This document shows positions 1 to 8,205 of a stretch of DNA of 53,533 nucleotides, piece after piece. The notes under the pieces were generated by a model. The model worked only from the letters and a program-made list of their open reading frames with translations, searched no databases and was not told the DNA's origin. This DNA comes from Acinetobacter sp. Ac_5812. GTDB taxonomy: Bacteria > Pseudomonadota > Gammaproteobacteria > Pseudomonadales > Moraxellaceae. Made by a program: the position numbers and the translations under genes. Location of the stretch: the NCBI RefSeq assembly GCF_013072695.1, contig NZ_LXUK01000010.1:1-53533 (forward strand), given 5' to 3'. Positions within the stretch are counted from its first letter, which is position 1; each line of letters starts with the position of its first letter.

Positions 1-185
1 GATTAAGAATCTAAAGCCGTTATCAGTCTGATAATGAAAAAATCAACGATTAAGAATCGAAAGCTGTTATCAGCCTGATAATGAAAAAAACCACGCTAAG
101 GAATCTAAAGCTGTTATCAGTCTGATAATGAAAAAACCACGCTTAGGAATCTAAAGCTGTTATCAGTCTGATAATGAAAAACACA
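1..185. repeat. Centromere-like array (candidate parS): four palindromic repeats
   Basis: Four near-identical ~40-bp units are spaced 47, 47 and 46 bp apart. Each carries the perfect palindrome TTATCAG-N-CTGATAA at 20-34, 67-81, 114-128 and 160-174, followed by an A-run. The central base is T in three copies and C in the second. The array lies just upstream of parA-parB and is symmetric, as ParB/KorB-type binding sites are. By inference it is the plasmid centromere and may also act as an operator for par autoregulation. Plain replication iterons are less likely, because no rep gene is adjacent in this window. The array may continue before position 1. Confidence 0.8.
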
Positions 186-313
186 TAAGATATGGACACA
201 TGTTAGGCATATAGATTGAAAAAGTTAAAATATATTAAAAATAAAGTGAAAAGGTATTTTAAATATTTTTCAAATATTATATTGTTTGACTTTACTTGAA
301 AGGTGATTGAAAA

Positions 314-1150
314 ATGGAAAAGAACTCAGGAAAAACTTATATTTGTACAAGCATCCATTTTAAAGGTGGTGTGGGCAAAACAACATCTACGGTGAATTGT
401 GCTGCTAAGCTTGGAAAATTAGGTTATACGGTTTTAGTAATCGACTTAGATAGCCAACGTAATGCAACAAAACATATTTCAAATGTTCCAGATATTGACG
501 ATATAGATGGCACTCTAAAAGATATTTTTGAAAACTATAAAACAATTAACATCCACGATGTTATACAAGGTCCAGATAAAACCAACTTTGAAAATGTGTC
601 TTTGATTCCTTGTGCTAAAAACATTCGTGATGTTGAGATCAATATTCAGCGTTCTAGTCCAGTTCCTAATGAAATTATTAGAAGTGTATTAAGAAAGATA
701 AAAGGGGATTTCGACTTTATTTTGTTAGATTGTCCACCGCGAATGGAAACTTTAACTTTTAATGCTTTGTTAGCATCAAACAGTTTATTAATTCCATTAC
801 AGGGTGAATACAGTATTCAGGGTTTGGAAGATATACTTAACTCTATGGATGATTTAGAGACAAGCAATCCAGATTTAAAAATTCTATCGCCAGTACTAAA
901 CTTTTATAACAAGCGTAATACAGTGGATCTTACCTTGGCTGAAGATATTCGCAATGAATATGCTCAACCAAAATTACAAGAAAAACTGGTAAATAAGGAA
1001 TTAATCTGCATTCCAAATGCTACGGTTTTTAGTCAAGCATCATATGTTAAGTGTTCCGTATTTGATCTGGATGCTGGAAAAGAAACACCAGCAAAACAAG
1101 CAATTAATCAACTTGTAGATCTAATGGTTTCTGAATACAAAAAATTATAA
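314..1150 (+). CDS. parA: ParA-family partition ATPase
   Basis: This is a 278-aa Walker-type ParA ATPase. The deviant Walker A motif KGGVGKTT is at residues 17-24, the Walker A' segment VIDLDSQ at about 42-48, and the Walker B-like FILLDCPP at about 136-143. There is no N-terminal helix-turn-helix extension, so it resembles the short (type Ib/chromosomal-like) ParA proteins. ParA binds DNA nonspecifically as an ATP dimer and moves ParB-bound plasmids over the nucleoid. The ATG is preceded by AAAGGTG at good spacing. parB follows 9 bp downstream, so the two genes form one operon behind the palindromic array. Confidence 0.95.
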   Translation: MEKNSGKTYICTSIHFKGGVGKTTSTVNCAAKLGKLGYTVLVIDLDSQRNATKHISNVPDIDDIDGTLKDIFENYKTINIHDVIQGPDKTNFENVSLIPCAKNIRDVEINIQRSSPVPNEIIRSVLRKIKGDFDFILLDCPPRMETLTFNALLASNSLLIPLQGEYSIQGLEDILNSMDDLETSNPDLKILSPVLNFYNKRNTVDLTLAEDIRNEYAQPKLQEKLVNKELICIPNATVFSQASYVKCSVFDLDAGKETPAKQAINQLVDLMVSEYKKL

Positions 1151-1159
1151 GGTGCTGAT

Positions 1160-2221
1160 ATGAACTTTAAAGATAAAGTAAAAAGCATGAAAAAAACACC
1201 TGTTGCTAATGCAACAGGGAGTGATGCTCAAGTTACTGATGTAAAAGAAAATACAGCGACTCCAGCCATAGAAGAGGGGAGTCTTAACCCACTAGCTAAG
1301 CGAGAAACAAAAAATATTGTTAGCGGATCTCATTTAGAATCAATCGACATTGATTTAATTGATCCATCACCTTATCAACCACGTATCATGAATAAACGTG
1401 TATATGAGAAGTTGCCAATTTTGGCTGCTGATATAGAAATTAATGGACAAATTAACCCAATTACAGTTCGACAGAAGGGTAATCGTTACGAGTTAATTGC
1501 TGGTGAGAGACGTTTTAGAGCAATTAAAGAGATTTTAAAGCTAAAGAGAATTACTGCTTTAGTTAAAACATCTATGAATGATGATAAAGCTGCTATAACA
1601 GCTTTATTGGATAATACTGCTAGACATAATCTTACAGATTTTGAAAGCATATTAAAAATCAAGCAATTATGTGAAGAGTTCGGTTATCCTTTTGAAAGTT
1701 ATGAATTTGTTACTGAAAAATTTGCGATTGATAAGTCGAAGTATTTCCGTCTCAAATATATTCTAGACTTACCTGAGTTCATTTTGGACTCTTTGAACGA
1801 AGATCCTGAGCTAATTTCTGGATATATTGCTCAAGAAGTGAATACCGCAATAAATAAAGCTTTAGAAACTAAAACCGAAAAAGCAATTTTCGACTTGTTA
1901 AGACCAGAATGGGATAAATACGTTGAAGAATTTAAATCCACGGGCAAGCGTCATAAAGGATTTATAGCTATTTTGAGTGAAGAAGAAAAAGCAAATAAGG
2001 CGACTAAGCCTGAAAAAACTGAAGAAGCTACTACTGAAGAACAATCGAGTAAGAATAAATTCGATTTTAAAACAGATAAGGGCGTTAAATTTGGTTCTAT
2101 GAGTTCTGAATGTGGTACCAAAGGTAAGAGTGTACTTAAGTTGCGAGTAGCCTTGGATGCCGATATTACAGAAGAGAAAGCTAGAAAAATTGAAGAGTTT
2201 TTTAAGAGCTTGAATGATTGA
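1160..2221 (+). CDS. parB: ParB-family centromere-binding protein
   Basis: This 353-aa protein has the ParB/RepB/Spo0J arrangement. A ~50-aa variable N-terminus is followed by the ParB N-terminal domain at about 58-155, including DPSPYQPRI, INGQINPITVRQ and the GERRFRA box that forms the CTP-binding/clamp motif. A helix-turn-helix region follows at about 160-210, with an ALLDNTARHNLTDFES-type segment ahead of it. The C-terminus is charged and probably dimerises. It is expected to bind the TTATCAG-N-CTGATAA array upstream and to stimulate ParA. The start follows AAGGTG, and a strong hairpin terminator lies after the gene. Confidence 0.93.
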   Translation: MNFKDKVKSMKKTPVANATGSDAQVTDVKENTATPAIEEGSLNPLAKRETKNIVSGSHLESIDIDLIDPSPYQPRIMNKRVYEKLPILAADIEINGQINPITVRQKGNRYELIAGERRFRAIKEILKLKRITALVKTSMNDDKAAITALLDNTARHNLTDFESILKIKQLCEEFGYPFESYEFVTEKFAIDKSKYFRLKYILDLPEFILDSLNEDPELISGYIAQEVNTAINKALETKTEKAIFDLLRPEWDKYVEEFKSTGKRHKGFIAILSEEEKANKATKPEKTEEATTEEQSSKNKFDFKTDKGVKFGSMSSECGTKGKSVLKLRVALDADITEEKARKIEEFFKSLND

Positions 2222-2240
2222 AGTTTCAAAACTTTGAATG

Positions 2241-2268
2241 AAAAAAAACCGGCATTGCCGGTTTTTTT
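2241..2268. terminator. Bidirectional intrinsic terminator after parB
   Basis: The stem ACCGGC-att-GCCGGT is flanked by an A8 run on the left and a T7 run on the right. It can therefore terminate parB on the plus strand and the convergent gene at 2267-3094 on the minus strand. Confidence 0.9.
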
Positions 2269-3094
2269 ATAATAGATCTGGATTAAAAGTTTTGTTAAGC
2301 CAATCCGAATTACTTGGATTGGTTACTGGTTTTGATTCAGATACGTTTTGACTTGGTTTAGCATTGTTAATTTCGGATGTTTCGGTATTTTGAGATGTTT
2401 CAACGGTAGGGGAGTGGTCCTGAATGTTTTTATGTTCAGTATGTTTAGCTTCCTTTATCTTAACTGCTTTTTGAACAGGAACCTCCTTGCTCTTGATAGA
2501 ATCAGTTACGGGCTTTTTAGGTGATTGTTCACTTTTCTCCTTACTACTTTCTGGTATTTGTATGGTGATATGATCAAGATACTTTTTTTCAAGATATTCA
2601 ATATCATACACATAGTAAGCAGTATTAAACTTGGTGTATGTTTCAACACAAGTACTTAAACCAAACCTTAATAGGAAAGAATTGACAGAATATAGGCTTG
2701 CCATATCCTCATTAACTTCATACAACTTATAAAGGTATGAAAGCTCAATTAGAACCGCTATACCAGCATGTAAAACAGCAGTTATGTAATTTCTACGAAG
2801 CTTTCCTTGAGGATGTTTTTTAATTGAATTAAATAGTTTTTGATTTGCATTTTTATCTATTTTCATTCGTACAGGCTGTGCAAACATCTCGTCTATTTCA
2901 TTTTGCACTGGCGCATTTAGAAAAATCTTCTGCTTGTCAGTACAAAAGATAAATCCCAAATACAGCAGACTTAAACTAAAAGCGTTTAAGTCTAGACCTG
3001 GTAGATTTCTATTAACACTACTAATCACATCAAGATCTTCTCTTGTTAAGTGAATTAATTGATAGGATAGTTGTATGTAGTTTGAATCTGTCAT
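2267..3094 (-). CDS. Candidate ParR-like adaptor of the actin-like segregation system
   Basis: This 275-aa protein has no firm family match by eye. Residues ~75-115 (R-x-KIDKNANQ, then KHPQGKLRRNYITAVLHAG) resemble the ribbon-helix-helix DNA-binding fold of ParR/StbB: a short strand followed by two helices with a P-x-G-x-x-R-R-x-x-I turn. The last ~90 residues are low-complexity, rich in K/E/S/P, and end in an NPDLL tail. Its start overlaps the stop of the ParM-like gene by 4 nt (ATGA), indicating translational coupling, which is the normal parM-parR arrangement. The adaptor role is inferred from position and the short motif, so it remains tentative. Confidence 0.5.
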   Translation of the reverse strand: MTDSNYIQLSYQLIHLTREDLDVISSVNRNLPGLDLNAFSLSLLYLGFIFCTDKQKIFLNAPVQNEIDEMFAQPVRMKIDKNANQKLFNSIKKHPQGKLRRNYITAVLHAGIAVLIELSYLYKLYEVNEDMASLYSVNSFLLRFGLSTCVETYTKFNTAYYVYDIEYLEKKYLDHITIQIPESSKEKSEQSPKKPVTDSIKSKEVPVQKAVKIKEAKHTEHKNIQDHSPTVETSQNTETSEINNAKPSQNVSESKPVTNPSNSDWLNKTFNPDLL

Positions 3095-4197
3095 TTGATT
3101 TCTGCGTACATTTTATACATGTATTTAGCTAACTTATATAAACCTTTAGCATTGGCGTACTCTGGTGATTCTGCGATTCTTACGTTCGGTAAGTCGTACT
3201 TTTCTTTAATCTCTTTTTCAAGAAAAGCTGCACCGCCTCCACAAAATAATACTAATGCTAAATCATCTCCTCCACCGATCTGTTTAGAGATAAAGTTATT
3301 TAATTCGATCATGAATTCGTTTTTAGCTTGCTGAATTAAACCTGTAATATCTTTGGCTTGAGATCCTATACCATAAGTTCCAGATTTTAGTGCGAAATCT
3401 AGCCAGTTAGCGTTAACCGTTTTATAGCCAGATTCAAGAATTAAGCTAGTGATTCGTTCATAGATGGTAAGAATACCAAGGTTACGTGATGTAGAACGAT
3501 GGCCATCAAGCATGTTTCCTCCATCTAATGTGACTACAATATCAGTGGTTTTACCGCCAATATCGATTACAGCACATTCAGAACTTATTAAAAGATCACT
3601 ATCTTCTGACCCGTTTCCGTGTACATCAATAATCTCATTAAAATAAGCCGTTTGAGCTTCACATTTAACAATATGTCTTTTAATGATATTAAGCGGTTTA
3701 CCAGCTTTATGATCTTTTAAGTTGTAGCAAACATCACCATTGAGTAGAAAATTAGTTTTCATATCAATAAGTGGCATGTTTTTGGTTTTTTCAGGTGTGT
3801 AATAGCGACTAACAGGAAGTGAAGTAGCGATTGCAAACGCTCTACCATCATATGTTCCGATAAGGTCAATATAGGCCTTAATTGCCTGGTGTATTAGTGC
3901 CTTGTTATATTCAGATGTCGGGTATTCATCTGTTCTGGTATCTAGAGGAACACTACTATTGATCTTCTTACCAACTGTATAAAGGTTTTCATTAACTTTA
4001 ACCACATAATAGTCAGTAGATTCCTCTTCGCCAGTGAGGACTTTTCCTGAATAAGCAATACTAGGAATAGTCAGTTTGATTTCATTTCCATCTGGATCTA
4101 GACCAGCATAAAGCTTTGTACCGCCATGTCCATCATCAATACCTAGAACAATATAACGTTCTTCAATCGCTGGTTTTTCATTTTGAGTATTTTTCAT
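3091..4197 (-). CDS. parM: ParM/StbA-like actin-family segregation ATPase
   Basis: This ~368-aa protein has the three nucleotide-binding signatures of actin-like proteins: phosphate-1 loop VLGIDDGHGGTK near the N-terminus, phosphate-2 loop AVIDIGGKTTDIVV at about residue 210, and an adenosine loop LVLFCGGGAAFLE at about 315. ParM-type filaments push plasmid copies apart. The start at 4197 is preferred over an upstream in-frame ATG because AAAGGT lies 7 bp before it. It sits directly downstream of the icmT/traK gene on the same strand, with a 26-bp gap, so it may be co-transcribed with transfer genes. It is a second segregation system beside ParAB. Confidence 0.85.
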   Translation of the reverse strand: MKNTQNEKPAIEERYIVLGIDDGHGGTKLYAGLDPDGNEIKLTIPSIAYSGKVLTGEEESTDYYVVKVNENLYTVGKKINSSVPLDTRTDEYPTSEYNKALIHQAIKAYIDLIGTYDGRAFAIATSLPVSRYYTPEKTKNMPLIDMKTNFLLNGDVCYNLKDHKAGKPLNIIKRHIVKCEAQTAYFNEIIDVHGNGSEDSDLLISSECAVIDIGGKTTDIVVTLDGGNMLDGHRSTSRNLGILTIYERITSLILESGYKTVNANWLDFALKSGTYGIGSQAKDITGLIQQAKNEFMIELNNFISKQIGGGDDLALVLFCGGGAAFLEKEIKEKYDLPNVRIAESPEYANAKGLYKLAKYMYKMYAEIK

Positions 4198-4223
4198 AAG
4201 TTTACCTTTCAATTTTTCAAGAT

Positions 4224-4493
4224 TTACAACGAGTAACGTCTTCTACCGCGTCTAGTGTATTTATTGCCCCCAAAAACTAAGCGTCTAAGAGCAGAGGGGA
4301 TATAGCTGTATTTGTATTTAAATACTTTTTCAATAACCAATGTTGCTACTATCAAGCCGATGAAAAGCATAAGTTTGAACAAGGAAAACTTAATAACAAC
4401 AGCTAGAAAAGGTATAAACAAATATCCGTTTAAACCGCCCCATAGGATTAGATTTAATCTAAATTGCGACCAGTGTGCATATTGATCATCCAT
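4224..4493 (-). CDS. traK: IcmT/TraK-like inner-membrane T4SS protein
   Basis: This 89-aa protein has two hydrophobic segments (about residues 12-35 and 38-55), a PSALRRL-x-FGGNK box and a very basic C-terminus. Legionella IcmT is about the same size (86 aa) and has a comparable P-A-A-L-R-R-L-x(5)-GNKR tail. IcmT/TraK is needed for Dot/Icm-type secretion and IncI conjugation; its exact role is unclear. The gene follows dotB, matching the IncI traJ-traK order. The start is supported by AAGAGG upstream. Confidence 0.8.
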   Translation of the reverse strand: MDDQYAHWSQFRLNLILWGGLNGYLFIPFLAVVIKFSLFKLMLFIGLIVATLVIEKVFKYKYSYIPSALRRLVFGGNKYTRRGRRRYSL

Positions 4494-4502
4494 ATTCGCC
4501 TC

Positions 4503-5798
4503 TTAATAAATCAGTTTGTAATAGTAGTCTTCATGCAAACGACCAGCTTTGAGTAGATCGTCAGCTTGTTTCCTGAAACTCTTACTGATGTTTGGATCTG
4601 AACCATCAGAATTAATCATTAACTCTCGAATAAACTTCTGTTGAGCATGAATATCATCAATTAAAAGCAATTGTTCTTTAAGTTGAGGTGAAAAAATTAA
4701 GTGTTCCCTTACAGCAAATACCTTGCCGTTCACATCTTTAACAAGACGTTGAACAATCAATGTATAAACTGAACCAATAATGTCAGCTGCAGCCTGAAGA
4801 TGTTCTTCATGCTTAAAGCGCTTCAACATACGTGGAATAATTTTGTCTACTGTGGTTGCGTGAACCGTTGCAAAAACAGGGTGGCCAGTTAAAGAAAGTT
4901 CTAGAGCTGCAGAAATTGTTTCTTTATCTCGCAATTCACCGATTTCAACTGCAGCAGGACGTCTACGCATCGCCTCTCTATTTGCATCCGCAAAAGTCTC
5001 GAAGTTATTGGGGATTTCGCTTTGACTAACAATACTGTGTGTGCTTTCAATTGCGTCATACTCGTATTCGATAGGCTCGTTGTGAGTTAAAATATTTCCA
5101 CGAATATGAGTATTATTTTCCAACACATAGCGAATATTTGAAGCTAGTGTTGTACTTTTACCAGAACCAGTGATACCGCCGATGATGTAGCAACCATTGT
5201 GAGGTAGCGATCTTTTGATGAAATCTTCATCTAAACCCACTTTTGAAAAGTGAGGGGGGATGCCAGAAATTGTACGTAACGTTATCTGAAAAGAATCTCC
5301 AGATCCACGATACGAAGTTCGAGATACGTTCACACGAAAGTTATAACGAGTTTCCTTACCTGAAGCGTCTTTCTGCAGAATACGATATGCCTTATTAATA
5401 AACTTATTATTAATAAGGACTAAGTAGGCATTTTCATCAGCAATCGTTCTTAGGATGTGTAAAGCTTCATCACGATTGATAATACGGTGTGTTAACGAAT
5501 ATAACTCCAAGTCTTTCATCATTGTGATGGGGCGATCTGGACTAATGAAAATATCTGAAGCACCATGAGCTAATGCTTCATATAGAAGACTTTCAAATTC
5601 ATCGCGACTTTTAAACCCTTGTTTCGGATCTTTGTATGTCGTTATGGCTGTTAATGTAGCCAAACCAAAACCACGACTAGAATCGTAGTCTTTGCGAATG
5701 TCTTTGGTAGCTGTCAGAATCTTATTTTCAGATCCTTTAATCTTGTTAACATCAAATAATGCAGATTTTGCTTTTAATGTCGAAACCTTCATTTGCAT
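4503..5798 (-). CDS. traJ: DotB/TraJ-type secretion ATPase (PilT/VirB11-like)
   Basis: This 431-aa hexameric motor ATPase has Walker A GGITGSGKST at residues 207-216, the Asp-box/Walker B segment EIGELRD at 285-291, and a conserved GHPVFATVHATT stretch at about 305-316. DotB in the Dot/Icm system and TraJ in IncI plasmids energise the secretion channel and resemble PilT. The protein is longer than Legionella DotB (about 377 aa), mainly through a ~50-residue N-terminal extension. It lies 27 bp after dotC and 9 bp before icmT in the gene order dotD-dotC-dotB-icmT. Confidence 0.93.
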   Translation of the reverse strand: MQMKVSTLKAKSALFDVNKIKGSENKILTATKDIRKDYDSSRGFGLATLTAITTYKDPKQGFKSRDEFESLLYEALAHGASDIFISPDRPITMMKDLELYSLTHRIINRDEALHILRTIADENAYLVLINNKFINKAYRILQKDASGKETRYNFRVNVSRTSYRGSGDSFQITLRTISGIPPHFSKVGLDEDFIKRSLPHNGCYIIGGITGSGKSTTLASNIRYVLENNTHIRGNILTHNEPIEYEYDAIESTHSIVSQSEIPNNFETFADANREAMRRRPAAVEIGELRDKETISAALELSLTGHPVFATVHATTVDKIIPRMLKRFKHEEHLQAAADIIGSVYTLIVQRLVKDVNGKVFAVREHLIFSPQLKEQLLLIDDIHAQQKFIRELMINSDGSDPNISKSFRKQADDLLKAGRLHEDYYYKLIY

Positions 5799-5825
5799 TT
5801 GAAACTTCCAATTGAGTTAGCGAAC

Positions 5826-6635
5826 TTAAGGTTCGCTAACAAGGTTAATTTTTGGAATTTGATAGCTAGGTGCAATTTGTTCAGGTTGGAGAATTGGTTT
5901 CCAAGTTTCAATATTTGAATTGAACTGCGGTAATTGTTGGATTTGAAGCAATTTCATATCAAGAGCAATAGTGTCTTGTGTAGAAGTAACAGCCAGTGAT
6001 TGACTGCTAAATGCTGGCATTGATAACTTGCCCTCTAAAACAAACTTATGGAAAGTAACCATCCCCAAATAATCTCGTTTAAGACGATCTACTGCATCTT
6101 CAACAATATTTCGGCCCTCAACTAAACCCATTTCATAAGACTTAGCAGCAGTCTCTTTCCATATTTTTCGTTCTTGTTCGTTAGCTGGTAACATTTCTTT
6201 CGGAATGAAAGTCACGTAATCAACATTGCTATCAAGTGTAGGGAAAACAAGGTACTGACGCCAATCAGGTGCACGAGTACTGAAACGAGCTTGTTTCAAG
6301 ATTTTATAAGTCTGCTTAGTCGTCTTGTACGACATGGCATTAGGTGTCTCAGTTACATCTTTTGATTCAATAATAACCGGGGGAACAACAACACCTTTGA
6401 TCATGTAAGGTTTAAAGTTAAAGATTGTATCAAGGTTACGCTCTTGGCTTTTGATGACCTCACGAGCGTTGCTTAAATACGTATTGATCCCTAACTTAAT
6501 ACCTTTTTGCTTAACCAATTCAAGCATGGCTTCATAACGAGCTTGCTGTTCAACATTACTAACATGAACTTCTAAAGAAGACTGGTTAGATGGGTTTAGT
6601 AGCTCTTGTAATGAAGCATTATTAGAGTAGTCCAT
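5826..6635 (-). CDS. traI: DotC/TraI-like outer-membrane core-complex protein
   Basis: This 269-aa protein is identified mainly from position between dotD and dotB and from the DotC-like middle region (FKPYMIKGVVVPPVI, then a YLVFP and ERKIWKE segment followed by a long helical stretch). DotC helps place DotH in the outer membrane. DotC proteins are normally lipoproteins, but this one begins MDYSNNASLQELL with no hydrophobic signal or lipobox. The start is well supported by CTGGAG 8 bp upstream, and no signal is encoded just before it. Either export is unusual or a short upstream change removed the signal. Confidence 0.78.
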   Translation of the reverse strand: MDYSNNASLQELLNPSNQSSLEVHVSNVEQQARYEAMLELVKQKGIKLGINTYLSNAREVIKSQERNLDTIFNFKPYMIKGVVVPPVIIESKDVTETPNAMSYKTTKQTYKILKQARFSTRAPDWRQYLVFPTLDSNVDYVTFIPKEMLPANEQERKIWKETAAKSYEMGLVEGRNIVEDAVDRLKRDYLGMVTFHKFVLEGKLSMPAFSSQSLAVTSTQDTIALDMKLLQIQQLPQFNSNIETWKPILQPEQIAPSYQIPKINLVSEP

Positions 6636-6672
6636 AAAAACTCCAGATATTTATAAAAGGATTTAAAGGGTG

Positions 6673-7119
6673 TTAGTTATAAGTCAATAAAATACTTTTA
6701 TTTTGATGATCTAGAGTTATCGAAGCAGTATTTAAATATGCAGAAATATTGCGTAAAGCTTCTACACCCGTAACACGCTTTTTATTAAAATTAACAATTG
6801 GAAGCTCATGGGTAGGACCAGCTTCTACAAAACGGTATCCGTATTGGCTAGAAATACTTTTAATTAAAGGTATTGGATCGCCTATGTAGTCGATATTTAA
6901 AAGGTCATGGTTGATGCTACCTTGTTTCTTCTGAGCAGTTTGCATTTGAATTGCAGTAGAGTTCTTTAAATTCTGTTGTGCAATTAAAGCCTCTTGAGAT
7001 GCTTCAGATATAATAGATAAAGGGCTTGCTACGTTTAATTGCGTTACATCACGACTAGCACATCCAGACATCATTAAACCAATTGCAAGAACGCTTAAAA
7101 GCTTTTTATTGTGCTTCAT
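6673..7119 (-). CDS. traH: DotD/TraH-like outer-membrane lipoprotein
   Basis: This 148-aa lipoprotein has a basic start (MKHNKK), a hydrophobic core and a lipobox MSGC, giving an N-terminal cysteine at about residue 20. The C-terminal half (about 75-148) has the secretin-N-like fold expected for DotD (DYIGDPIPLIKSIS, FNKKRVTGVEALRNISAYL). DotD works with DotC to assemble DotH into the outer-membrane ring. It is the first gene of the leftward run dotD-dotC-dotB-icmT-parM and faces the large control region. Confidence 0.87.
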   Translation of the reverse strand: MKHNKKLLSVLAIGLMMSGCASRDVTQLNVASPLSIISEASQEALIAQQNLKNSTAIQMQTAQKKQGSINHDLLNIDYIGDPIPLIKSISSQYGYRFVEAGPTHELPIVNFNKKRVTGVEALRNISAYLNTASITLDHQNKSILLTYN

Positions 7120-7341
7120 TTTTACTCCGGATTAAGTGGGTATAAAGACAAAATGATTTTAGTCTAAAAACTTTTAAAATGCACTTTATTAATTATAAAA
7201 AATCCCTTAAAAGGTATAAAGCCGACTTTTAGACACTCGCTTAAACCTAATTTATAAGCTTTAACGTATATCTAAGGCCGTTCTTTAGGCAGTCGTACCT
7301 GGCCTAAACAAGACAAATCTGTAAAAAATACTCTTTTTAGG

Positions 7342-7373
7342 TGCATTGTCTGTCCAAAACAATGCTTTTTTTT
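7342..7373 (+). terminator. Intrinsic terminator, possibly of a small RNA
   Basis: GCATTGT (7342-7348) and ACAATGC (7359-7365) form a stem directly followed by T8. No open reading frame ends here on the plus strand. The terminator may end a short structured transcript: the preceding 100 bases contain TTTAGGC (7284-7290) pairing with GCCTAAA (7302-7308). Confidence 0.65.
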
Positions 7374-7740
7374 AGTAGTACTTATCTGAAATGGAAATAC
7401 AACGTACTTTTTTCAATCAATTGTAGAGAGTAAATGAGCTCTTATAGTTTGCTAGACGTCTTTTATATTCCTTTATAGTCTTATTCTTTCTTTTTATTAT
7501 CTTTTCTAATCTTTATTGTTCTTTTTTTAGAATATATTTTATACAGAAAATAACAAACTACATTTAGTTTATTTTTTACTTAAAATATTGTTAATACTGT
7601 AATTTATATTTTACAATATAGAAGTACATTAATAAAGATGTTTATATACTTTTTTAATTAACAATAAAAATATTAATGTGGATAATGTAATTTATTTATA
7701 AGTCAGCTTCTTTAATATTAAATAAATTGATAAAAACTGT

Positions 7741-7768
7741 TTGAAGAAAAAATGCATCTTGGTATATA
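7741..7768 (+). promoter_or_regulatory. Candidate sigma-70 promoter of the transfer operon with palindromic -10
   Basis: TTGAAG (7741-7746) and TATATA (7763-7768) are 16 bp apart. The -10 lies inside the perfect palindrome GGTATATACC (7761-7770). The same palindrome overlaps the -10 of another plus-strand promoter at 23839-23868. This suggests a dimeric regulator binding over the -10. Confidence 0.45.
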
Positions 7769-8092
7769 CCATTACTAATTTAAAACTTTAAAGACATTAC
7801 AACTGCTACTTATAAAAACCTACCTTATGGTTTAGTGCTGTGCATCTTAAATATAAAGTTTTACACCTTAAACACCAATTAAACTGCAATAATGATGTGC
7901 TTAGAGTCGTATTTATCCCTAAAAATTTAAGGCATCAGCACTGGCAAAAGACTATTGAAACTACGCATATCAAGCACTTCACTGTAAAAAAGGTCCACTG
8001 TGTTTTTATGATTTCTCAACTTCATTTTTTTTATTTTTCCACTGTACTAACAAGAGAGGAGTCAAAAAAGACATTTGCATTTATTGGGCTTA

Positions 8093-8130
8093 AAAGTGAA
8101 AAACATTTTGCTTAAAGTGAAAAACGTTTT
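8093..8130. repeat. Two direct repeats 21 bp apart (candidate operator)
   Basis: AAAGTGAAAAACRTTTT occurs at 8093-8109 and 8114-8130. The second copy contains the palindrome AAAACGTTTT. The 21-bp period places both on the same DNA face, about 75 bp before the first gene of the transfer operon, as expected for a cooperative regulator site. Confidence 0.5.
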
Positions 8131-8205
8131 AACGAGTACTTTTAGAAAGGTGTTTAACGTTGTAGTATGTGCTCATGTTTTGCATGTGGATTAAGGGTGG
8201 TAGTG

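Larger units (their letters stand above)
7120..8205. other. Gene-free, very AT-rich divergent control region
   Basis: About 1.1 kb separates the leftward dotD run from the rightward transfer operon. It holds a structured segment with a Rho-independent terminator near 7342-7373, a pyrimidine-rich and then extremely AT-rich stretch (about 7470-7740), a promoter with a palindromic -10 at 7741-7768, and a 21-bp-spaced direct repeat at 8093-8130. The short reading frames inside it show no coding character. Possible roles are transfer regulation, a nucleoid-protein (H-NS-like) silencing region, or an origin. None can be proved by eye. Confidence 0.6.

Noticed and set aside
1..185. CRISPR-like array
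   Set aside because: The units are palindromic cores with nearly identical spacers and there are no cas genes. A partition site explains them better.
1951..2229. Minus-strand frame inside parB
   Set aside because: It is a shadow of parB, which has clear family motifs and codon bias in its own frame.
7380..7740. Origin of vegetative replication or oriT
   Set aside because: The AT-richness fits, but there are no iterons, no nic-like site and no Rep or relaxase gene nearby. I could not support it.
7840..8115. Open frame of 91 codons in the control region
   Set aside because: It starts at GTG without a ribosome site, has non-biased codon use and an improbable composition (F/H/K-rich). It overlaps the candidate operator repeats.
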